Of a stretch of DNA of 64,000 nucleotides, positions 26,301-36,426 are shown piece by piece (the first letter of the stretch is position 1; each line of letters opens with the position of its first letter). The notes under the pieces are model-generated. The model had not been told where the DNA came from. It did no database searches and saw only the letters and a program-made list of their open reading frames with translations. The position numbers and the translations under genes were made by a program. Origin of the DNA: an uncultured Pelagibacteraceae bacterium (GTDB lineage: Bacteria > Pseudomonadota > Alphaproteobacteria > Pelagibacterales > Pelagibacteraceae); contig CAJXBA010000002.1 in NCBI GenBank assembly GCA_913050185.1, positions 17,137 through 81,136 on the forward strand. The letters run 5' to 3'.

Positions 26301-27897
26301 AACTTTAATATCACCACCACCTCATCATGATATCTATTCAATCGAGGATTTAGCTCAACTTATTTATGATCTTAAACAGTCGAATCCAAGCGCCAGAGTA
26401 GGTGTTAAGTTAGTAGCATCAACAGGAGTTGGAACTATTGCGGCAGGTGTAGCAAAAGCTAAGGCTGATGTGATTTTAATTTCAGGACATTCAGGTGGTA
26501 CTGGTGCTAGTCCACAAACCAGTGTGAAATATGTTGGAATACCTTGGGAGATGGGAATTACTGAAGCAAATCAAGTTTTAACTTTAAATGGACTTAGGCA
26601 CAAAGTTACTTTGAGAACTGACGGTGGAATAAAAACTGGAAGGGACATAGTCATCGCTGCAATGATGGGGGCAGAAGAATTTGGGATTGGAACTACTTCC
26701 CTGATAGCAATGGGGTGTATAATGGTTCGTCAATGTCACTCAAATACTTGTCCTGTGGGAGTTTGTACACAAGATGAAAGTTTAAGAAAAAAATTTACAG
26801 GAACCCCAGAAAAAGTCGTGAATTTGTTCACTTTTATTGCTCAAGAAGTTAGAGAAATTTTAGCAGATCTTGGTTTTAAAACTTTAAACGAAATTATTGG
26901 TAGAAATGATCTTTTAAAACAGGTGAGCAGAGGTTCATCAAGTTTGGATGATCTAGATTTGAGTCCATTGTTAATTCAGGCAGATCCTGGAGAAAATGAA
27001 AGATATTGCAAAACTAATTCAATTAATGAAGTTCCATCTTCCCTAGATGAAAAAATTTATGATGATATAAAATATTCTTTTGATCAAAACAAAAAAATTG
27101 AAGCAAATTATGAGATCAAAAACATACATAGAGCCGTTGGAACTCGATTGTCACATTATATTTACAAAAGATTCGGAAAAGAAAAAATTGAAAAAAATTC
27201 TATTAAAATAAATTTATCAGGATCGGCTGGCCAATCATTGGGAGCTTTTGGTATTCAAGGTTTAATGTTAAATGTTACTGGAGACGCGAATGATTATGTT
27301 GGGAAAGGACTTTCGGGAGCAACCATTGTAGTAAAACCTTCTTTAAAAAATAATTTGGTCAGTAATGAGAATACTATTATTGGCAATACGGTTCTTTATG
27401 GTGCAACTTCGGGAAAGCTTTTTGCATCAGGACAATCAGGAGAAAGATTTGCTGTTAGAAATTCTGGTGCAGAAGCTGTGATAGAAGGTTGTGACTCAAA
27501 CGGTTGTGAATATATGACAGGAGGTGTAGTTGTTATTTTGGGTAGCGTAGGTGATAATTTTGCGGCTGGTATGACCGGAGGTATGGCGTTCGTATACGAT
27601 TCGAATCAAGAATTTGAAAATTACGTAAATCCGAGTTCAGTGATTTGGCAGACAGTCGAAACTAATTATTGGAAAAGCTACTTAAAAGATTTGATCAGTG
27701 AACATTTTGAAAAAACTCAATCAAAAGTGGCCAAAAAAGTGTTAGAGAACTTTGATGTTGAGCAGAAAAATTTTGTTCAGATCTGCCCAAAAGAAATGTT
27801 AGACAAATTGTCAAATCCTATATCCTTAAAAAACAAAGATTCCAAAAGCCATTTAATAAAAAATAACCTAGGAACGATAAGAAATCATATTGTTTAA
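23356..27897 (+). CDS. gltB: Glutamate synthase large subunit
   Basis: 1513 residues, full family length. A short propeptide ends before Cys26 (NFEHDACGVGLV), the N-terminal nucleophile of the glutaminase domain. The central and FMN domains follow: FGSGSMSHGALSSEAH, KPGEGGQLPG, ISGHSGGTGASPQTS. The [3Fe-4S] motif is CHSNTCPVGVCTQ. The C-terminal beta-helix includes GLSGATIVVKP and MTGGVVVILGSVGDNFAAGMTGG. With GltD it forms the main ammonia-assimilation route with glutamine synthetase. Its last 30 bases overlap the convergent hydrolase gene. Confidence 0.96.
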   Translation: MNLYNKNLKKLIEGNVYNPNFEHDACGVGLVVSTEGKRSRKVVEFGIEALKAVWHRGAVDADGKTGDGAGIHIEISDNFFKERIENAGRRHEEGTICVGMIFLPRNDYASQEKCKTLIENELLNKNYYIYRWRQVPVNTSVLGVKAENNRPEIVQVIFKSNIENLADEDLERDLFVIRKRIEKQSSILKLKDFYICSFSCRSIIYKGMFLAESLSKFYPDLMDKKFISRFAIFHQRYSTNTFPSWDLAQPFRMLAHNGEINTLKGNINWMKIHEQDMSSKFFNDIESLKPVIAEGNSDSAALDNVFELLVRSGKSALLTKLMLIPDAWSKRRKTVSKTHQQLFNFLNSTIEPWDGPAAISATDGKWIIAAEDRNGLRPLRYTVSSDKFLFAGSETGMVSIPQEKIISKGRLGPGQIIAVDLDKGKVYDSKSIKNKVSKIYKRYNKQIVDLDKKFCVSKEKFVYSNNELRRRQYLAGISIEDLEFILHPMVEDSKEAVGSMGDDTPIAVLSDRYRPLSHFFRQNFSQVTNPPIDSLRENEVMSLRTRFGNLGNILDFENLTEDDIYVLESPILSNAQSEKFIDFFKKSVKVLDCTFNIQGDLKERLDQLRLEAEIAVREGLKHLILSDKKIGEKEAPIPMVLAIGAINSRLIELGIRSFASINVQTGEALDTHSFAVLLGVGATTINPYIAIDSIHQRHEKKLFENLSFEECVHRYVKSVDNGLLKIMSKMGISILSAYRGGCNFEAIGLSRSVVAEYFPEMISRISGIGYFGIEKKIKKLHKKTFQKNISILPIGGIYKYRKNGETHQFQGQLIHTLQHAVTTNSYAAYKKYTEGIYNLPTINLRDLLEFKKLKNPINVEEVESVDNLRKRFGSGSMSHGALSSEAHKTLAIGMNRIGAASCSGEGGEDSKRFAKMKNGDSSNSKIKQIASARFGVTIEYLNNCDEIEIKIAQGAKPGEGGQLPGFKVSKEIAKLRHSTPGVTLISPPPHHDIYSIEDLAQLIYDLKQSNPSARVGVKLVASTGVGTIAAGVAKAKADVILISGHSGGTGASPQTSVKYVGIPWEMGITEANQVLTLNGLRHKVTLRTDGGIKTGRDIVIAAMMGAEEFGIGTTSLIAMGCIMVRQCHSNTCPVGVCTQDESLRKKFTGTPEKVVNLFTFIAQEVREILADLGFKTLNEIIGRNDLLKQVSRGSSSLDDLDLSPLLIQADPGENERYCKTNSINEVPSSLDEKIYDDIKYSFDQNKKIEANYEIKNIHRAVGTRLSHYIYKRFGKEKIEKNSIKINLSGSAGQSLGAFGIQGLMLNVTGDANDYVGKGLSGATIVVKPSLKNNLVSNENTIIGNTVLYGATSGKLFASGQSGERFAVRNSGAEAVIEGCDSNGCEYMTGGVVVILGSVGDNFAAGMTGGMAFVYDSNQEFENYVNPSSVIWQTVETNYWKSYLKDLISEHFEKTQSKVAKKVLENFDVEQKNFVQICPKEMLDKLSNPISLKNKDSKSHLIKNNLGTIRNHIV

Positions 27898-28632
27898 TTC
27901 TTTACATATTTTCTTTAAATCATCTTTTCTGGATAAACTATGATCGCCATATTTAATTTTAATTAACTTTTTTCTCGATTTTTTAAAAATTTTAAAAATT
28001 TTTTTAGAAAATTTTAATGGTACAACCTCATCATTTAGTCCATGAAATAAAGTTATTGGTATTTTCGCATGAATTTCTTTATTCAGTATTTTGTTCTTTC
28101 TTCCATCTATAATCAGTTGTTTAGTTAGGGGGTAAGTAAAATCGCCATGTTCAAGATGATAGATTTTTTTAGCCATAATTATTTTTTTTATTTTTTTGTT
28201 AAATTTTTTCCACATTAATTCTTCTAGAAACTCTGGAGCGGAAGATATACCAAGAAAACCTCTAATTTGTTTCTTAAAATCTGAAAATAAATTAAGCGCT
28301 ATCCAACTACCCATACTTGAACCTACAAAAATTAAATTATTGTTTTTTTTGATTGTTGCTTTAATTATTTGTTTTGCGTCATTTGACCATTTAGAAATAT
28401 TTCCACTTGTAAATTTACCCTTAGATTTTCCATGTCCCGAATATTCGAATTTAAGAAAGTTTAATTTCCGTTTTGCGCAAAACTTCTGAATGGCAACAGG
28501 TTTTTTTCCTATCATATCACTCATAAACCCATGGAAAAAAACTACTGTAATTTGGCTTTTTTTATTTAAAAATAAATATTTTATTTTTCTTTTGCTTGGA
28601 AGTAAAAAAAATTTAGATTTTTTGTAGCTCAT
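27868..28632 (-). CDS. Alpha/beta hydrolase
   Basis: 254 residues. The oxyanion/turn motif is VVFFHGFMSDM, the nucleophile elbow is FVGSSMGSWIAL (Ser of GSSMG), and a late Asp is in HGLNDEVVPL. The final His is in YGDHSLSRKDDL. The triad is complete. It resembles small esterase or ABHD10/YqiA-type hydrolases; the substrate is unknown. Sequence is Lys-rich. It overlaps the gltB end by 30 nt on the opposite strand. Confidence 0.8.
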   Translation of the reverse strand: MSYKKSKFFLLPSKRKIKYLFLNKKSQITVVFFHGFMSDMIGKKPVAIQKFCAKRKLNFLKFEYSGHGKSKGKFTSGNISKWSNDAKQIIKATIKKNNNLIFVGSSMGSWIALNLFSDFKKQIRGFLGISSAPEFLEELMWKKFNKKIKKIIMAKKIYHLEHGDFTYPLTKQLIIDGRKNKILNKEIHAKIPITLFHGLNDEVVPLKFSKKIFKIFKKSRKKLIKIKYGDHSLSRKDDLKKICKELNNMISYRS

Positions 28633-28658
28633 TTGACATATTATAATATTTTATAATT

Positions 28659-29828
28659 ATGAAAATTAAAATGAAAGTTTTGCAAGTCATACCTAGATTA
28701 GGTTATGGGGGAACTGAAACAGGATGTTATGATTTGGCGCATTTTTTAGCTGAAGAAAATTGTAAATCTTTTATTGTCACAAGCGGGGGAGAATTACTTA
28801 AATATATTAAGAAAAAAAGTGTAAAAGTATTCAGATTGCCAGTTCATTCAAAAAACCCTATTTTAATTTTTTTTAACTCACTAATAATTTCACTAATAAT
28901 AATTCTTTATAACATAAATATTGTTCATGCCAGAAGTCGTGCGCCAGCATGGTCTTGTTTTATAGCTACAAAACTTACAATGAGAAAGTTCGTAACTACA
29001 TTTCATGGAACATATAATTTTAACAACAAATTTAAGAAATTTTATAATTCTGTGATGGTAAGGTCTCATCTGGTTATTGGAGGTTCCAATTTTATTTTTT
29101 CCCATATTAACTCAAACTACGGAAATTTTTTTAGAGGCAGCAGAAGAAAACTTTTGGTAATTTTTCGAGGAATTAACATAAATTATTTTCATTCCAGTAG
29201 GATTCCAATTTCAAAAATTGATAATTTTTCTAAGAAACATAATATAGATCGAAACCAATTTATTATTTTAATGCCGGGTAGATTAACCAATTGGAAAGGT
29301 CAAAAATTGTTTATAGAATCTCTTAAGCTTGTTTTGAATCATGAGAATTCAAGTATGCAGTCCTTTCAGGCGATTATTCTTGGAGACGAACAAGGGAGAA
29401 GTGTATACAAAAAACAGCTTATTGATTTAGTGCAACAAAATAGACTAGGTAAATTTGTTAAGTTTATTAGTCATTGCGATGAAATGCCCATCGCGTATGG
29501 TATTTCTAATTTAGTCTGCTCGTGCTCAATCGAACCCGAGGCATTTGGGCGTGTTGCTGTTGAAGCTCAATCAATGGAAGTTCCAATCATCGCAAGCGAT
29601 ATAGGAGGCTCAACAGAGACGATAATTAAAGATAAAACAGGTTTTTTATTTAAAAGTGGCGATGTAAATAATTTGGCCAATACCATACTCATGGTTATGC
29701 AAAAAGATTATAATTCGTTGAAATCTATCGGATCGGAAGGTAGAAAAAATGTATTAAAAAAATTTGATGTTGATAAAATGTGTCGTACTACCTTTACTGA
29801 ATATAAAAAATTGATAGAGCTATCTTAA
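28659..29828 (+). CDS. Glycosyltransferase family 4
   Basis: 389 residues. The N-terminal half has the donor-independent motif VIPRLGYGGTETGCYDLAHFLAEE. The C-terminal half has LMPGRLTNWKGQKLFIESL, the SNLVCSCSIEPEAFGRVAVEAQSM retaining-glycosyltransferase signature with the E-x7-E pair, and VPIIASDIGGSTETI. It is a GT-B enzyme, probably acting in lipopolysaccharide or other envelope glycan synthesis. thrS begins 3 nt after its stop. Confidence 0.88.
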   Translation: MKIKMKVLQVIPRLGYGGTETGCYDLAHFLAEENCKSFIVTSGGELLKYIKKKSVKVFRLPVHSKNPILIFFNSLIISLIIILYNINIVHARSRAPAWSCFIATKLTMRKFVTTFHGTYNFNNKFKKFYNSVMVRSHLVIGGSNFIFSHINSNYGNFFRGSRRKLLVIFRGININYFHSSRIPISKIDNFSKKHNIDRNQFIILMPGRLTNWKGQKLFIESLKLVLNHENSSMQSFQAIILGDEQGRSVYKKQLIDLVQQNRLGKFVKFISHCDEMPIAYGISNLVCSCSIEPEAFGRVAVEAQSMEVPIIASDIGGSTETIIKDKTGFLFKSGDVNNLANTILMVMQKDYNSLKSIGSEGRKNVLKKFDVDKMCRTTFTEYKKLIELS

Positions 29829-29831
29829 AAT

Positions 29832-31742
29832 ATGCCAGATATTAAATTACCAAATGGTAATAAAATTCCGTTTATTAAATATATTGATGGTTTTGAAATA
29901 GCAAAAAAAATTAGCAAAACATTAGCTAAGGAAGCCCGCGTCATGAGTGTTAACGGAGAGCTCAAGGATTTAAGCTTTTCTATCGATAAAAATGCCCAAG
30001 TTAAAATAATTACTTTTAGGGATAAAGAAGGACTGGAAGTAGTTAGACATGATGCAGCCCATATTTTAGCAATGGCAGTACAGGAATTATTTCCAAAAAC
30101 CCAGGTAACAATTGGTCCAGTCATCGAGAATGGTTTTTATTATGATTTTTCTAGAAAAGAACCATTCACAAATGATGATCTCAAAAAAATAGAAAATAAA
30201 ATGGGAGAAATAGTTGATCGTGACGAACCAACAAAAAGAGAGGTGTGGAAAAGAGATGAAGCAATCGATCATTTCAAAAGAATAGGCGAACATTACAAAG
30301 CCAAAATAATAGAAGATATTCCTAAGAACGAAGAAGTTTCTATTTATCGTCATGGTAAATGGCATGACTTATGTAAGGGTCCGCATCTATCCTCTACAGG
30401 AAAAATTGGCAAGGCGTTTAAACTTACAAAAGTGTCAGGGGCATACTGGAGGGGTGATTCAAATAATGAAATGTTACAAAGAATATACGGAACTTGCTGG
30501 TTGAACAAAAAAGAACTTGATGAATATCTTTTAAAAATAGCAGAAGCTGAAAAAAGGGATCATAGAAAATTAGGAAAAGAGATGGATTTATTTCATTTTA
30601 GAGAAGAAAGCCCTGGAGCAGTGTTTTGGCATCATAAAGGATGGACCTTATTTCAAAATCTTATTGATTACATGAGACTAAAACAAAGAAAAGCAGGCTA
30701 TAAAGAAATTAATACCCCAGAAATGCTGGACAAAACTCTATGGGAACGATCTGGTCACTGGGAAAAATTTGGTGAACATATGTTTACTTCTGAAACTCCC
30801 GATGAAAAAATTTTTGCAATTAAACCAATGAATTGCCCAGGATGCGTGCAAGTATTTAATCAAGGACTTAAAAGTTATAGAGATCTTCCTCTTAAACTTT
30901 CCGAATTTGGAAAAGTTCACAGATACGAACCGTCAGGAGCTTTGCATGGATTGTTAAGAGTTAGAGCCTTTACGCAAGATGATGCACATATTTTTTGTAC
31001 AGAAGATCAAATTACAAATGAATGTTTAAGCGTAACGAATTTGATATTAGAGATTTATAAGGACCTAGGTTTTGAAAATGTATTACTACAACTTTCTGAC
31101 AGACCAAAAAAAAGAGTAGGTGATGATAAAATTTGGGATAAAGCAGAATCCGCGTTATTAGAAGCAATAAAACAATCGAAATTAAAATATGAAATCAATA
31201 AGGGAGAAGGTGCATTTTACGGTCCCAAGATAGATTTTATTCTAAAAGATTCTATTGATCGGGATTGGCAGTGTGGAACATTACAAGTAGATTTAAATCT
31301 TCCTTCAAGACTTGGTGCGTCATATATTGATAACACTGGATCAAAAAAGATTCCCGTAATGTTACATAGAGCGTTATTTGGATCCTTAGAAAGATTCATA
31401 GGGATTTTAATTGAACATTATGCAGGAAAATTACCTTTTTGGTTAGCTCCTTTAAAAGCAATTGTTCTTCCAATTACATCTGAATATGACAATTATGCAA
31501 AAAAGGTATTTGAAGAATTTATGAAAGTAGGTATAAACACTGAAGTGGATTTAAAAAATCAAAAGATAAATTATAAAATTAGAGAACATTCGTTATCAAA
31601 AGTACCGTTGTTACTGATATGTGGAAAAAAAGAGTTTGATGAAAACAGTATTACTATAAGGAGATTAGGATCTGAACAACAAGAAACTCTACCACTTGAT
31701 AAGGCAATTAAAAAAATATATCAAAAAATAAAATTTCTATAA
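29832..31742 (+). CDS. thrS: Threonyl-tRNA synthetase
   Basis: 636 residues, full length. It has an N-terminal TGS domain, then the SAD editing domain (HDAAHILAMAVQELFPKTQVTIGP and CKGPHLSSTGKIGKAFKL). The class II catalytic core follows, with the zinc Cys in KPMNCPGCVQVF, motif 2 RVRAFTQDDAHIFC and motif 3 near MLHRALFGSLERFIGIL. The anticodon-binding domain closes the protein. It heads a translation-gene run and is tightly packed behind the glycosyltransferase gene. Confidence 0.97.
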   Translation: MPDIKLPNGNKIPFIKYIDGFEIAKKISKTLAKEARVMSVNGELKDLSFSIDKNAQVKIITFRDKEGLEVVRHDAAHILAMAVQELFPKTQVTIGPVIENGFYYDFSRKEPFTNDDLKKIENKMGEIVDRDEPTKREVWKRDEAIDHFKRIGEHYKAKIIEDIPKNEEVSIYRHGKWHDLCKGPHLSSTGKIGKAFKLTKVSGAYWRGDSNNEMLQRIYGTCWLNKKELDEYLLKIAEAEKRDHRKLGKEMDLFHFREESPGAVFWHHKGWTLFQNLIDYMRLKQRKAGYKEINTPEMLDKTLWERSGHWEKFGEHMFTSETPDEKIFAIKPMNCPGCVQVFNQGLKSYRDLPLKLSEFGKVHRYEPSGALHGLLRVRAFTQDDAHIFCTEDQITNECLSVTNLILEIYKDLGFENVLLQLSDRPKKRVGDDKIWDKAESALLEAIKQSKLKYEINKGEGAFYGPKIDFILKDSIDRDWQCGTLQVDLNLPSRLGASYIDNTGSKKIPVMLHRALFGSLERFIGILIEHYAGKLPFWLAPLKAIVLPITSEYDNYAKKVFEEFMKVGINTEVDLKNQKINYKIREHSLSKVPLLLICGKKEFDENSITIRRLGSEQQETLPLDKAIKKIYQKIKFL

Positions 31743-31747
31743 ACTAA

Positions 31748-32293
31748 GTGCCATTTCCAAAAAAACATTATTTCAAGAGAAGAACTAAACCAAAAGGTCC
31801 CCGGATAAACAATAGAATCCGCGCATTAGAGGTCCAAGTTATAGGTAGCGATAAGAAAAATCTAGGTACATTACCAACCAGGAAAGCGGTGGAGATGGCA
31901 CAACAGGAAGGACTGGATTTAATCGAAATTTCTCCAAATGCCAATCCTCCAGTTTGTAAGATAACTGACTTTGGAAAATATAGATACGATTTACAAAAAA
32001 AAGCAAGCAAATCTAAGAAAAAACAGAAAGTTGTTAATTTAAAAGAAATTAAACTCAGACCAGTTACCGAAATTCATGATTATAATTTTAAACTTAAAAA
32101 CGCAAAAAGATTTTTGGAAAAAGGAGATAAAGTTAAATTCACAATACAATTTAAGGGAAGGGAAATGCAACATTCACATCTGGGCAAAGAATTAATAGAT
32201 CAAATTATTAATGACATGACGGGCGTTGGAAAAGTTGAGATTGAGCCAAAGTTCGAAGGAAGGCAGATTATAACGATAATCCAACCTCTATAA
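31748..32293 (+). CDS. infC: Translation initiation factor IF-3
   Basis: 181 residues from a GTG at 31748, 5 nt after thrS. INNRIRALEVQVIGSDKKNLG is the N-domain, a Lys-rich linker follows (KASKSKKKQK), and VVNLKEIKLRPVTEIHDYNFK opens the C-domain. IF-3 prevents subunit joining and proofreads start codons. Many bacteria give infC a rare start codon for autoregulation; here the start is GTG, not ATT or another rare codon. Confidence 0.95.
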   Translation: MPFPKKHYFKRRTKPKGPRINNRIRALEVQVIGSDKKNLGTLPTRKAVEMAQQEGLDLIEISPNANPPVCKITDFGKYRYDLQKKASKSKKKQKVVNLKEIKLRPVTEIHDYNFKLKNAKRFLEKGDKVKFTIQFKGREMQHSHLGKELIDQIINDMTGVGKVEIEPKFEGRQIITIIQPL

Positions 32294-32340
32294 TTTTATT
32301 GTAAACTAAATATAAAATTTGTATAAACTGCGTTCATTTT

Positions 32341-32547
32341 ATGCCAAAATTAAAAACTAAAAGTTCAGCAAAAAAAAGATTTAGATTAACTGCAAAAGGT
32401 AAAGTAAAGATGCCTCAGGCGGGGAAAAGGCATGGTATGATCAAAAGGACAAATTCACAAATAAGAAAGCAGAGAGGCACAACAATTATGACTAAACAAG
32501 ATTCGAAAATTGTTAAATCATATATGCCTTACAGTTTGCGAGGTTAA
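32341..32547 (+). CDS. rpmI: Ribosomal protein bL35
   Basis: 68 residues. [20 protein letters not shown] is the bL35 N-terminus. It lies between infC and rplT in the usual order. Confidence 0.96.
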   Translation: MPKLKTKSSAKKRFRLTAKGKVKMPQAGKRHGMIKRTNSQIRKQRGTTIMTKQDSKIVKSYMPYSLRG

Positions 32548-32548
32548 A

Positions 32549-32905
32549 ATGGCAAGAACAAAAAGAGGAGTCACAAGTCACGCTAGGCATAAAAAGATTT
32601 TAAAACAAGTTAAAGGTCAATACGGCAGAAGAAAAAACACAATTCGCGTTGCAAAACAGGCCTTAGAAAAGGCGATGCAATATGCGTATAGAGATAGAAG
32701 AGCGAAAAAAAGAGAATTTAGATCATTATGGATACAGAGAATAAATGCTGGTGTTAGAGCAGAAGGTATAACCTACTCTAAGTTTATAAATGGACTAAAT
32801 AAGTCAGGAATTAAGCTAGATAGGAAAGTATTGGCTGATATTGCTTATAATAACCCAGAAGTATTTAAATCTATTGTAAAAAAAGTGCAATCCTCCCTTA
32901 ACTAA
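32549..32905 (+). CDS. rplT: Ribosomal protein bL20
   Basis: 118 residues from the ATG at 32549, 1 nt after rpm[21 protein letters not shown] is the exact bL20 start; a 13-residue upstream extension of the frame lies inside rpmI and is rejected. The C-terminal globular part ends in [14 protein letters not shown]. Confidence 0.96.
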   Translation: MARTKRGVTSHARHKKILKQVKGQYGRRKNTIRVAKQALEKAMQYAYRDRRAKKREFRSLWIQRINAGVRAEGITYSKFINGLNKSGIKLDRKVLADIAYNNPEVFKSIVKKVQSSLN

Positions 32906-32959
32906 GGGATACATTTCTATTATCTTTGTCAAAGCAGAGAATCATAAAAAAGTTTTGAT

Positions 32960-34027
32960 ATGAAGAATTTAAATCAAATTGAATCAGAAATATTAAATAA
33001 AATAGAAAACGCAAAAAATCGTAATACCCACGATATAATTAAAAGTGAAATTTTTGGCAAAAAGGGAATTATTACAGAGCTTTTTAAAAAAATTGGAAGT
33101 CTAGGTCAAAACGAAAGAAAAGAATACGCTTCAAGACTTAATTCTTTGAAATCAAAATTGATAGAAATTCTTGAAAAAAAACTTACTGATTTTGATCATT
33201 CAGAAATAAATAAAAAACTGAAAAATGAAAAAATAGATATAACTTTACCAGGAAGAACCTATTTTGCTGGAAAAATTCATCCAGTTTCACAAGTTATAGA
33301 TGAAGTAACTTCCATTTTTTCAGAAATTGGTTTCTCCGTTGAAGAAGGACCCGACGTAGAAAACGAATATTATAATTTTTCTGCACTCAATACACCCGAG
33401 GATCATCCAGCAAAAGATATGCACGATACTTTCTATCTTGAATATTCCAAAGATTTGCTTTTACGGACTCATACATCTCCGGTTCAAATTAGAACGATGT
33501 TAAAAGGTAAGCCACCATTTAAAATAATTGCTCCTGGAAGAACCTATAGACATGATAGTGATCAAACACACTCACCCATGTTTCATCAATTGGAGGGTTT
33601 ACATATAGATAAAAACGTTAATATGGGTCATCTTAAAGGCTGCTTATACTATTTTGTTAAGAAGTTTTTTGAAGTTGAAAAAGTAAAGATAAGGTTTAGA
33701 CCTAGCCATTTTCCTTTTACTGAGCCTTCAGCAGAAGTAGATATTGGATATAAAATTCAAGATGGAAAAATTAAGATTGGCGAAGGTGACAAGTGGTTAG
33801 AAATACTTGGTTGTGGAATGGTACATCCCAACGTCCTAAAAAACGCAAAAGTAAATTCAAAACAATACCAAGGGTATGCTTTCGGTGTAGGAATTGATCG
33901 ATTAGCTATGTTAAAATATGGAATCAATGATCTTAGAGCTTTTTTTGAAAGTGATATTAGATGGTTGGAGTTTTACGGATTTGATCCACTTGATGTTCCA
34001 ACAAATTATAGGGGTTTAAGCAGATGA
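32960..34027 (+). CDS. pheS: Phenylalanyl-tRNA synthetase alpha subunit
   Basis: 355 residues. The N-terminal coiled coil covers about residues 1-85. The catalytic class II core has [30 protein letters not shown], motif 2 in [23 protein letters not shown], and motif 3 in [18 protein letters not shown]. It forms an alpha2-beta2 enzyme with PheT and overlaps its start by 4 nt. Confidence 0.97.
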   Translation: MKNLNQIESEILNKIENAKNRNTHDIIKSEIFGKKGIITELFKKIGSLGQNERKEYASRLNSLKSKLIEILEKKLTDFDHSEINKKLKNEKIDITLPGRTYFAGKIHPVSQVIDEVTSIFSEIGFSVEEGPDVENEYYNFSALNTPEDHPAKDMHDTFYLEYSKDLLLRTHTSPVQIRTMLKGKPPFKIIAPGRTYRHDSDQTHSPMFHQLEGLHIDKNVNMGHLKGCLYYFVKKFFEVEKVKIRFRPSHFPFTEPSAEVDIGYKIQDGKIKIGEGDKWLEILGCGMVHPNVLKNAKVNSKQYQGYAFGVGIDRLAMLKYGINDLRAFFESDIRWLEFYGFDPLDVPTNYRGLSR

Positions 34028-36426
34028 TCACTTCATTATTATGGCTAAAAAATCATCTAACTACTAAAGCAAACTTAAATCAAGTAGCAGAACGTTTAAC
34101 TGAAATTGGGCTGGAGGTAGAGAATATAAAATCATCAAATGATAATTTAGATAATTTTGTTGTTTGTAAAATAGTAAAATCTCAAAAACATCCTAATGCA
34201 GACAAACTAAAGCTTTGTGATGTTGATATAGGTTCTGGAAACTTAGTCAAAGTTGTTTGTGGAGCTCAAAATGCTAGAGATGGACTATTCGCGGTCTATG
34301 CTCCTCCTGGTACAGTTATTCCAAAAACCAATATGAAATTGAAAATAGCTAAAATAAGAGAAATAGAATCTCATGGAATGCTTTGCTCAGGTTATGAACT
34401 TGAAGAATCTTCAGATAAAGAAGGAATTGTTGAATTAAATAAAAAAGAAAAAAATATCGGAGAAAAATATTTTAAAAACACTGGGGAAAAAACCATGGAT
34501 ATTGCTATTACTCCGAATAGACCTGACTGTTTGGGCGTTAGAGGTATTGCCAGAGATTTGGCATCCTCTGGCTTAGGTCAGTTAAAAAAACAACCTTCAA
34601 TTAAAATAAATCAAAAATTCAAAAACCCAATTAAAGTTTCAATAAAAAAAGAAAAAGGTCAGGGTTGTAGTGTTTTTGGAAGCGTATATATTAAAAATGT
34701 TCAAAATAAAGAAAGTCCGGATTGGCTTAAAAAAAGGATTACATCTTTAGGTCTGAAACCTATTTCTGCAATTGTAGATGCAACCAATTATGTAATGTTT
34801 GATTTAAATAGACCTTTGCATGCTTATGATGCTGATAAGATTGATCAAGAAATTATTGTTAGAAACTCAAAAAAAGGAGAGTCTTTTGAAGCTTTAGATA
34901 ATAAAAAATATGTACTTCAAAACAATATGTGCACAATAAGTGACAAATCAGGTGTTTTAGGTCTTGGGGGAATTATTGGAGGAACTAGATCTGGCACAGA
35001 ATTTTCTACAAAAAATGTATTATTGGAATCTGCATACTTTTTTCCATCACTAATCAGAAAAACTGCCAAAGTATTAAATATTGATACTGATGCGAAATAT
35101 AGGTTTGAAAGAGGCATAGATCCCGATTCTATAAAACTAGGTTTAGAACTAGGAATGTGCATGATACTGGACTTGTGTGGCGGCAAGGCAAGCAAGCTTT
35201 CAATTGCAGGAAAAATAAAAGATGAAAGAAAAGTAATCGATTTAGAACCTGAAAAGTTTTCAAAAGTTATTGGATTTTCAATTACAAACGCAGAAATCAA
35301 AAAAATTTTATCCTCGTTAGGATGTTCTTTAAGAATGAGTGGAAAAAAAATGAAGGTTTTGCCACCTACTTGGAGACCAGATATTAAGGAAGATATAGAC
35401 CTTATAGAGGAGTTAACAAGAATTAAAGGTTACAACAAAGTGCCTTTAATAGACCCAGAAAAAGAAAATATTAAAGACACCTTGAATTATAGGCAAAAGC
35501 TTTTTCATTTTGCCCAAAGATCAGTAGCTTCAAAGGGTTATACCGAAGCGATTACCTGGTCATTTACAGATTCAAAAACAGATACTTTGTTTTCAGAATT
35601 AAAAAGTGAAATTAAATTATCTAATCCAATTTCTTCTGATTTAGATGTTCTAAGATCATCTCTTTATTCAAATTTAATTATTAGTGCTAAAAAAAATATT
35701 CATAGAAATTTTGAAGATCTAATGTTGTTTGAAATAGGACCGGTTTTTAAAGGTAGCAAGCCTGGAGAACAATTAGCAATGATTGGTGCAATTAAAACAG
35801 GAAAATATTCCAGAAAAAATTGGATAGAAAAGGAAAGAAATTTTGATGTTTTTGACGTAAAAAATGATGCTCTAAGAACTTTAAATGAAGTTGGTATTGA
35901 CAGTTCTAAGGTAACGGTGAGCAATAAAACAAAAAAATGGTATCATCCAGGAAGATCTGGTCTCATATCATTGGGTTCATCTAACGGTCCGGAACTAGCA
36001 TATTTTGGGGAAATTCATCCATCTATTATTAAAAAGTTAGATCTAAGAACTGATAACGTTTTAGGTTTTGAAATATTTTTGGACAATATACCCGAGTTAA
36101 GAAAGAAAATAAGAGAAGCAAAACCTCAATTTGTTGTTTCTGACTACCAAAAAGTAATTAGGGATTTTGCTTTTGTTATTGATGAAAAATATAGCTCCGG
36201 TGAAATTATTGGTTTGGTTAAAAAAATTGATAAAGAATTAATTAAAGATGTAAAAATTTTTGATGTTTATCAAGGGAGTAATATTATTTCTGGAAAAAAA
36301 TCTATTGCTTTTAATGTAACTTTAGAACCTAAAGACAAAACTTTGAGTGAGAAAGATATCGATCAAATAAGTACGAAAATTATATCAACAGTCCAAGAAA
36401 CAACAGGCGCAACACTAAGATCCTAA
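34024..36426 (+). CDS. pheT: Phenylalanyl-tRNA synthetase beta subunit
   Basis: 800 residues. The tRNA-binding (EMAP-like) domain is at about 40-150 (KCKI-type region [25 protein letters not shown]). B3/B4 editing domains follow ([22 protein letters not shown]), then B5, the pseudo-catalytic core, and the C-terminal ferredoxin-like anticodon domain ([17 protein letters not shown]). Its TAA overlaps the lepA ATG by one base. Confidence 0.97.
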   Translation: MITSLLWLKNHLTTKANLNQVAERLTEIGLEVENIKSSNDNLDNFVVCKIVKSQKHPNADKLKLCDVDIGSGNLVKVVCGAQNARDGLFAVYAPPGTVIPKTNMKLKIAKIREIESHGMLCSGYELEESSDKEGIVELNKKEKNIGEKYFKNTGEKTMDIAITPNRPDCLGVRGIARDLASSGLGQLKKQPSIKINQKFKNPIKVSIKKEKGQGCSVFGSVYIKNVQNKESPDWLKKRITSLGLKPISAIVDATNYVMFDLNRPLHAYDADKIDQEIIVRNSKKGESFEALDNKKYVLQNNMCTISDKSGVLGLGGIIGGTRSGTEFSTKNVLLESAYFFPSLIRKTAKVLNIDTDAKYRFERGIDPDSIKLGLELGMCMILDLCGGKASKLSIAGKIKDERKVIDLEPEKFSKVIGFSITNAEIKKILSSLGCSLRMSGKKMKVLPPTWRPDIKEDIDLIEELTRIKGYNKVPLIDPEKENIKDTLNYRQKLFHFAQRSVASKGYTEAITWSFTDSKTDTLFSELKSEIKLSNPISSDLDVLRSSLYSNLIISAKKNIHRNFEDLMLFEIGPVFKGSKPGEQLAMIGAIKTGKYSRKNWIEKERNFDVFDVKNDALRTLNEVGIDSSKVTVSNKTKKWYHPGRSGLISLGSSNGPELAYFGEIHPSIIKKLDLRTDNVLGFEIFLDNIPELRKKIREAKPQFVVSDYQKVIRDFAFVIDEKYSSGEIIGLVKKIDKELIKDVKIFDVYQGSNIISGKKSIAFNVTLEPKDKTLSEKDIDQISTKIISTVQETTGATLRS

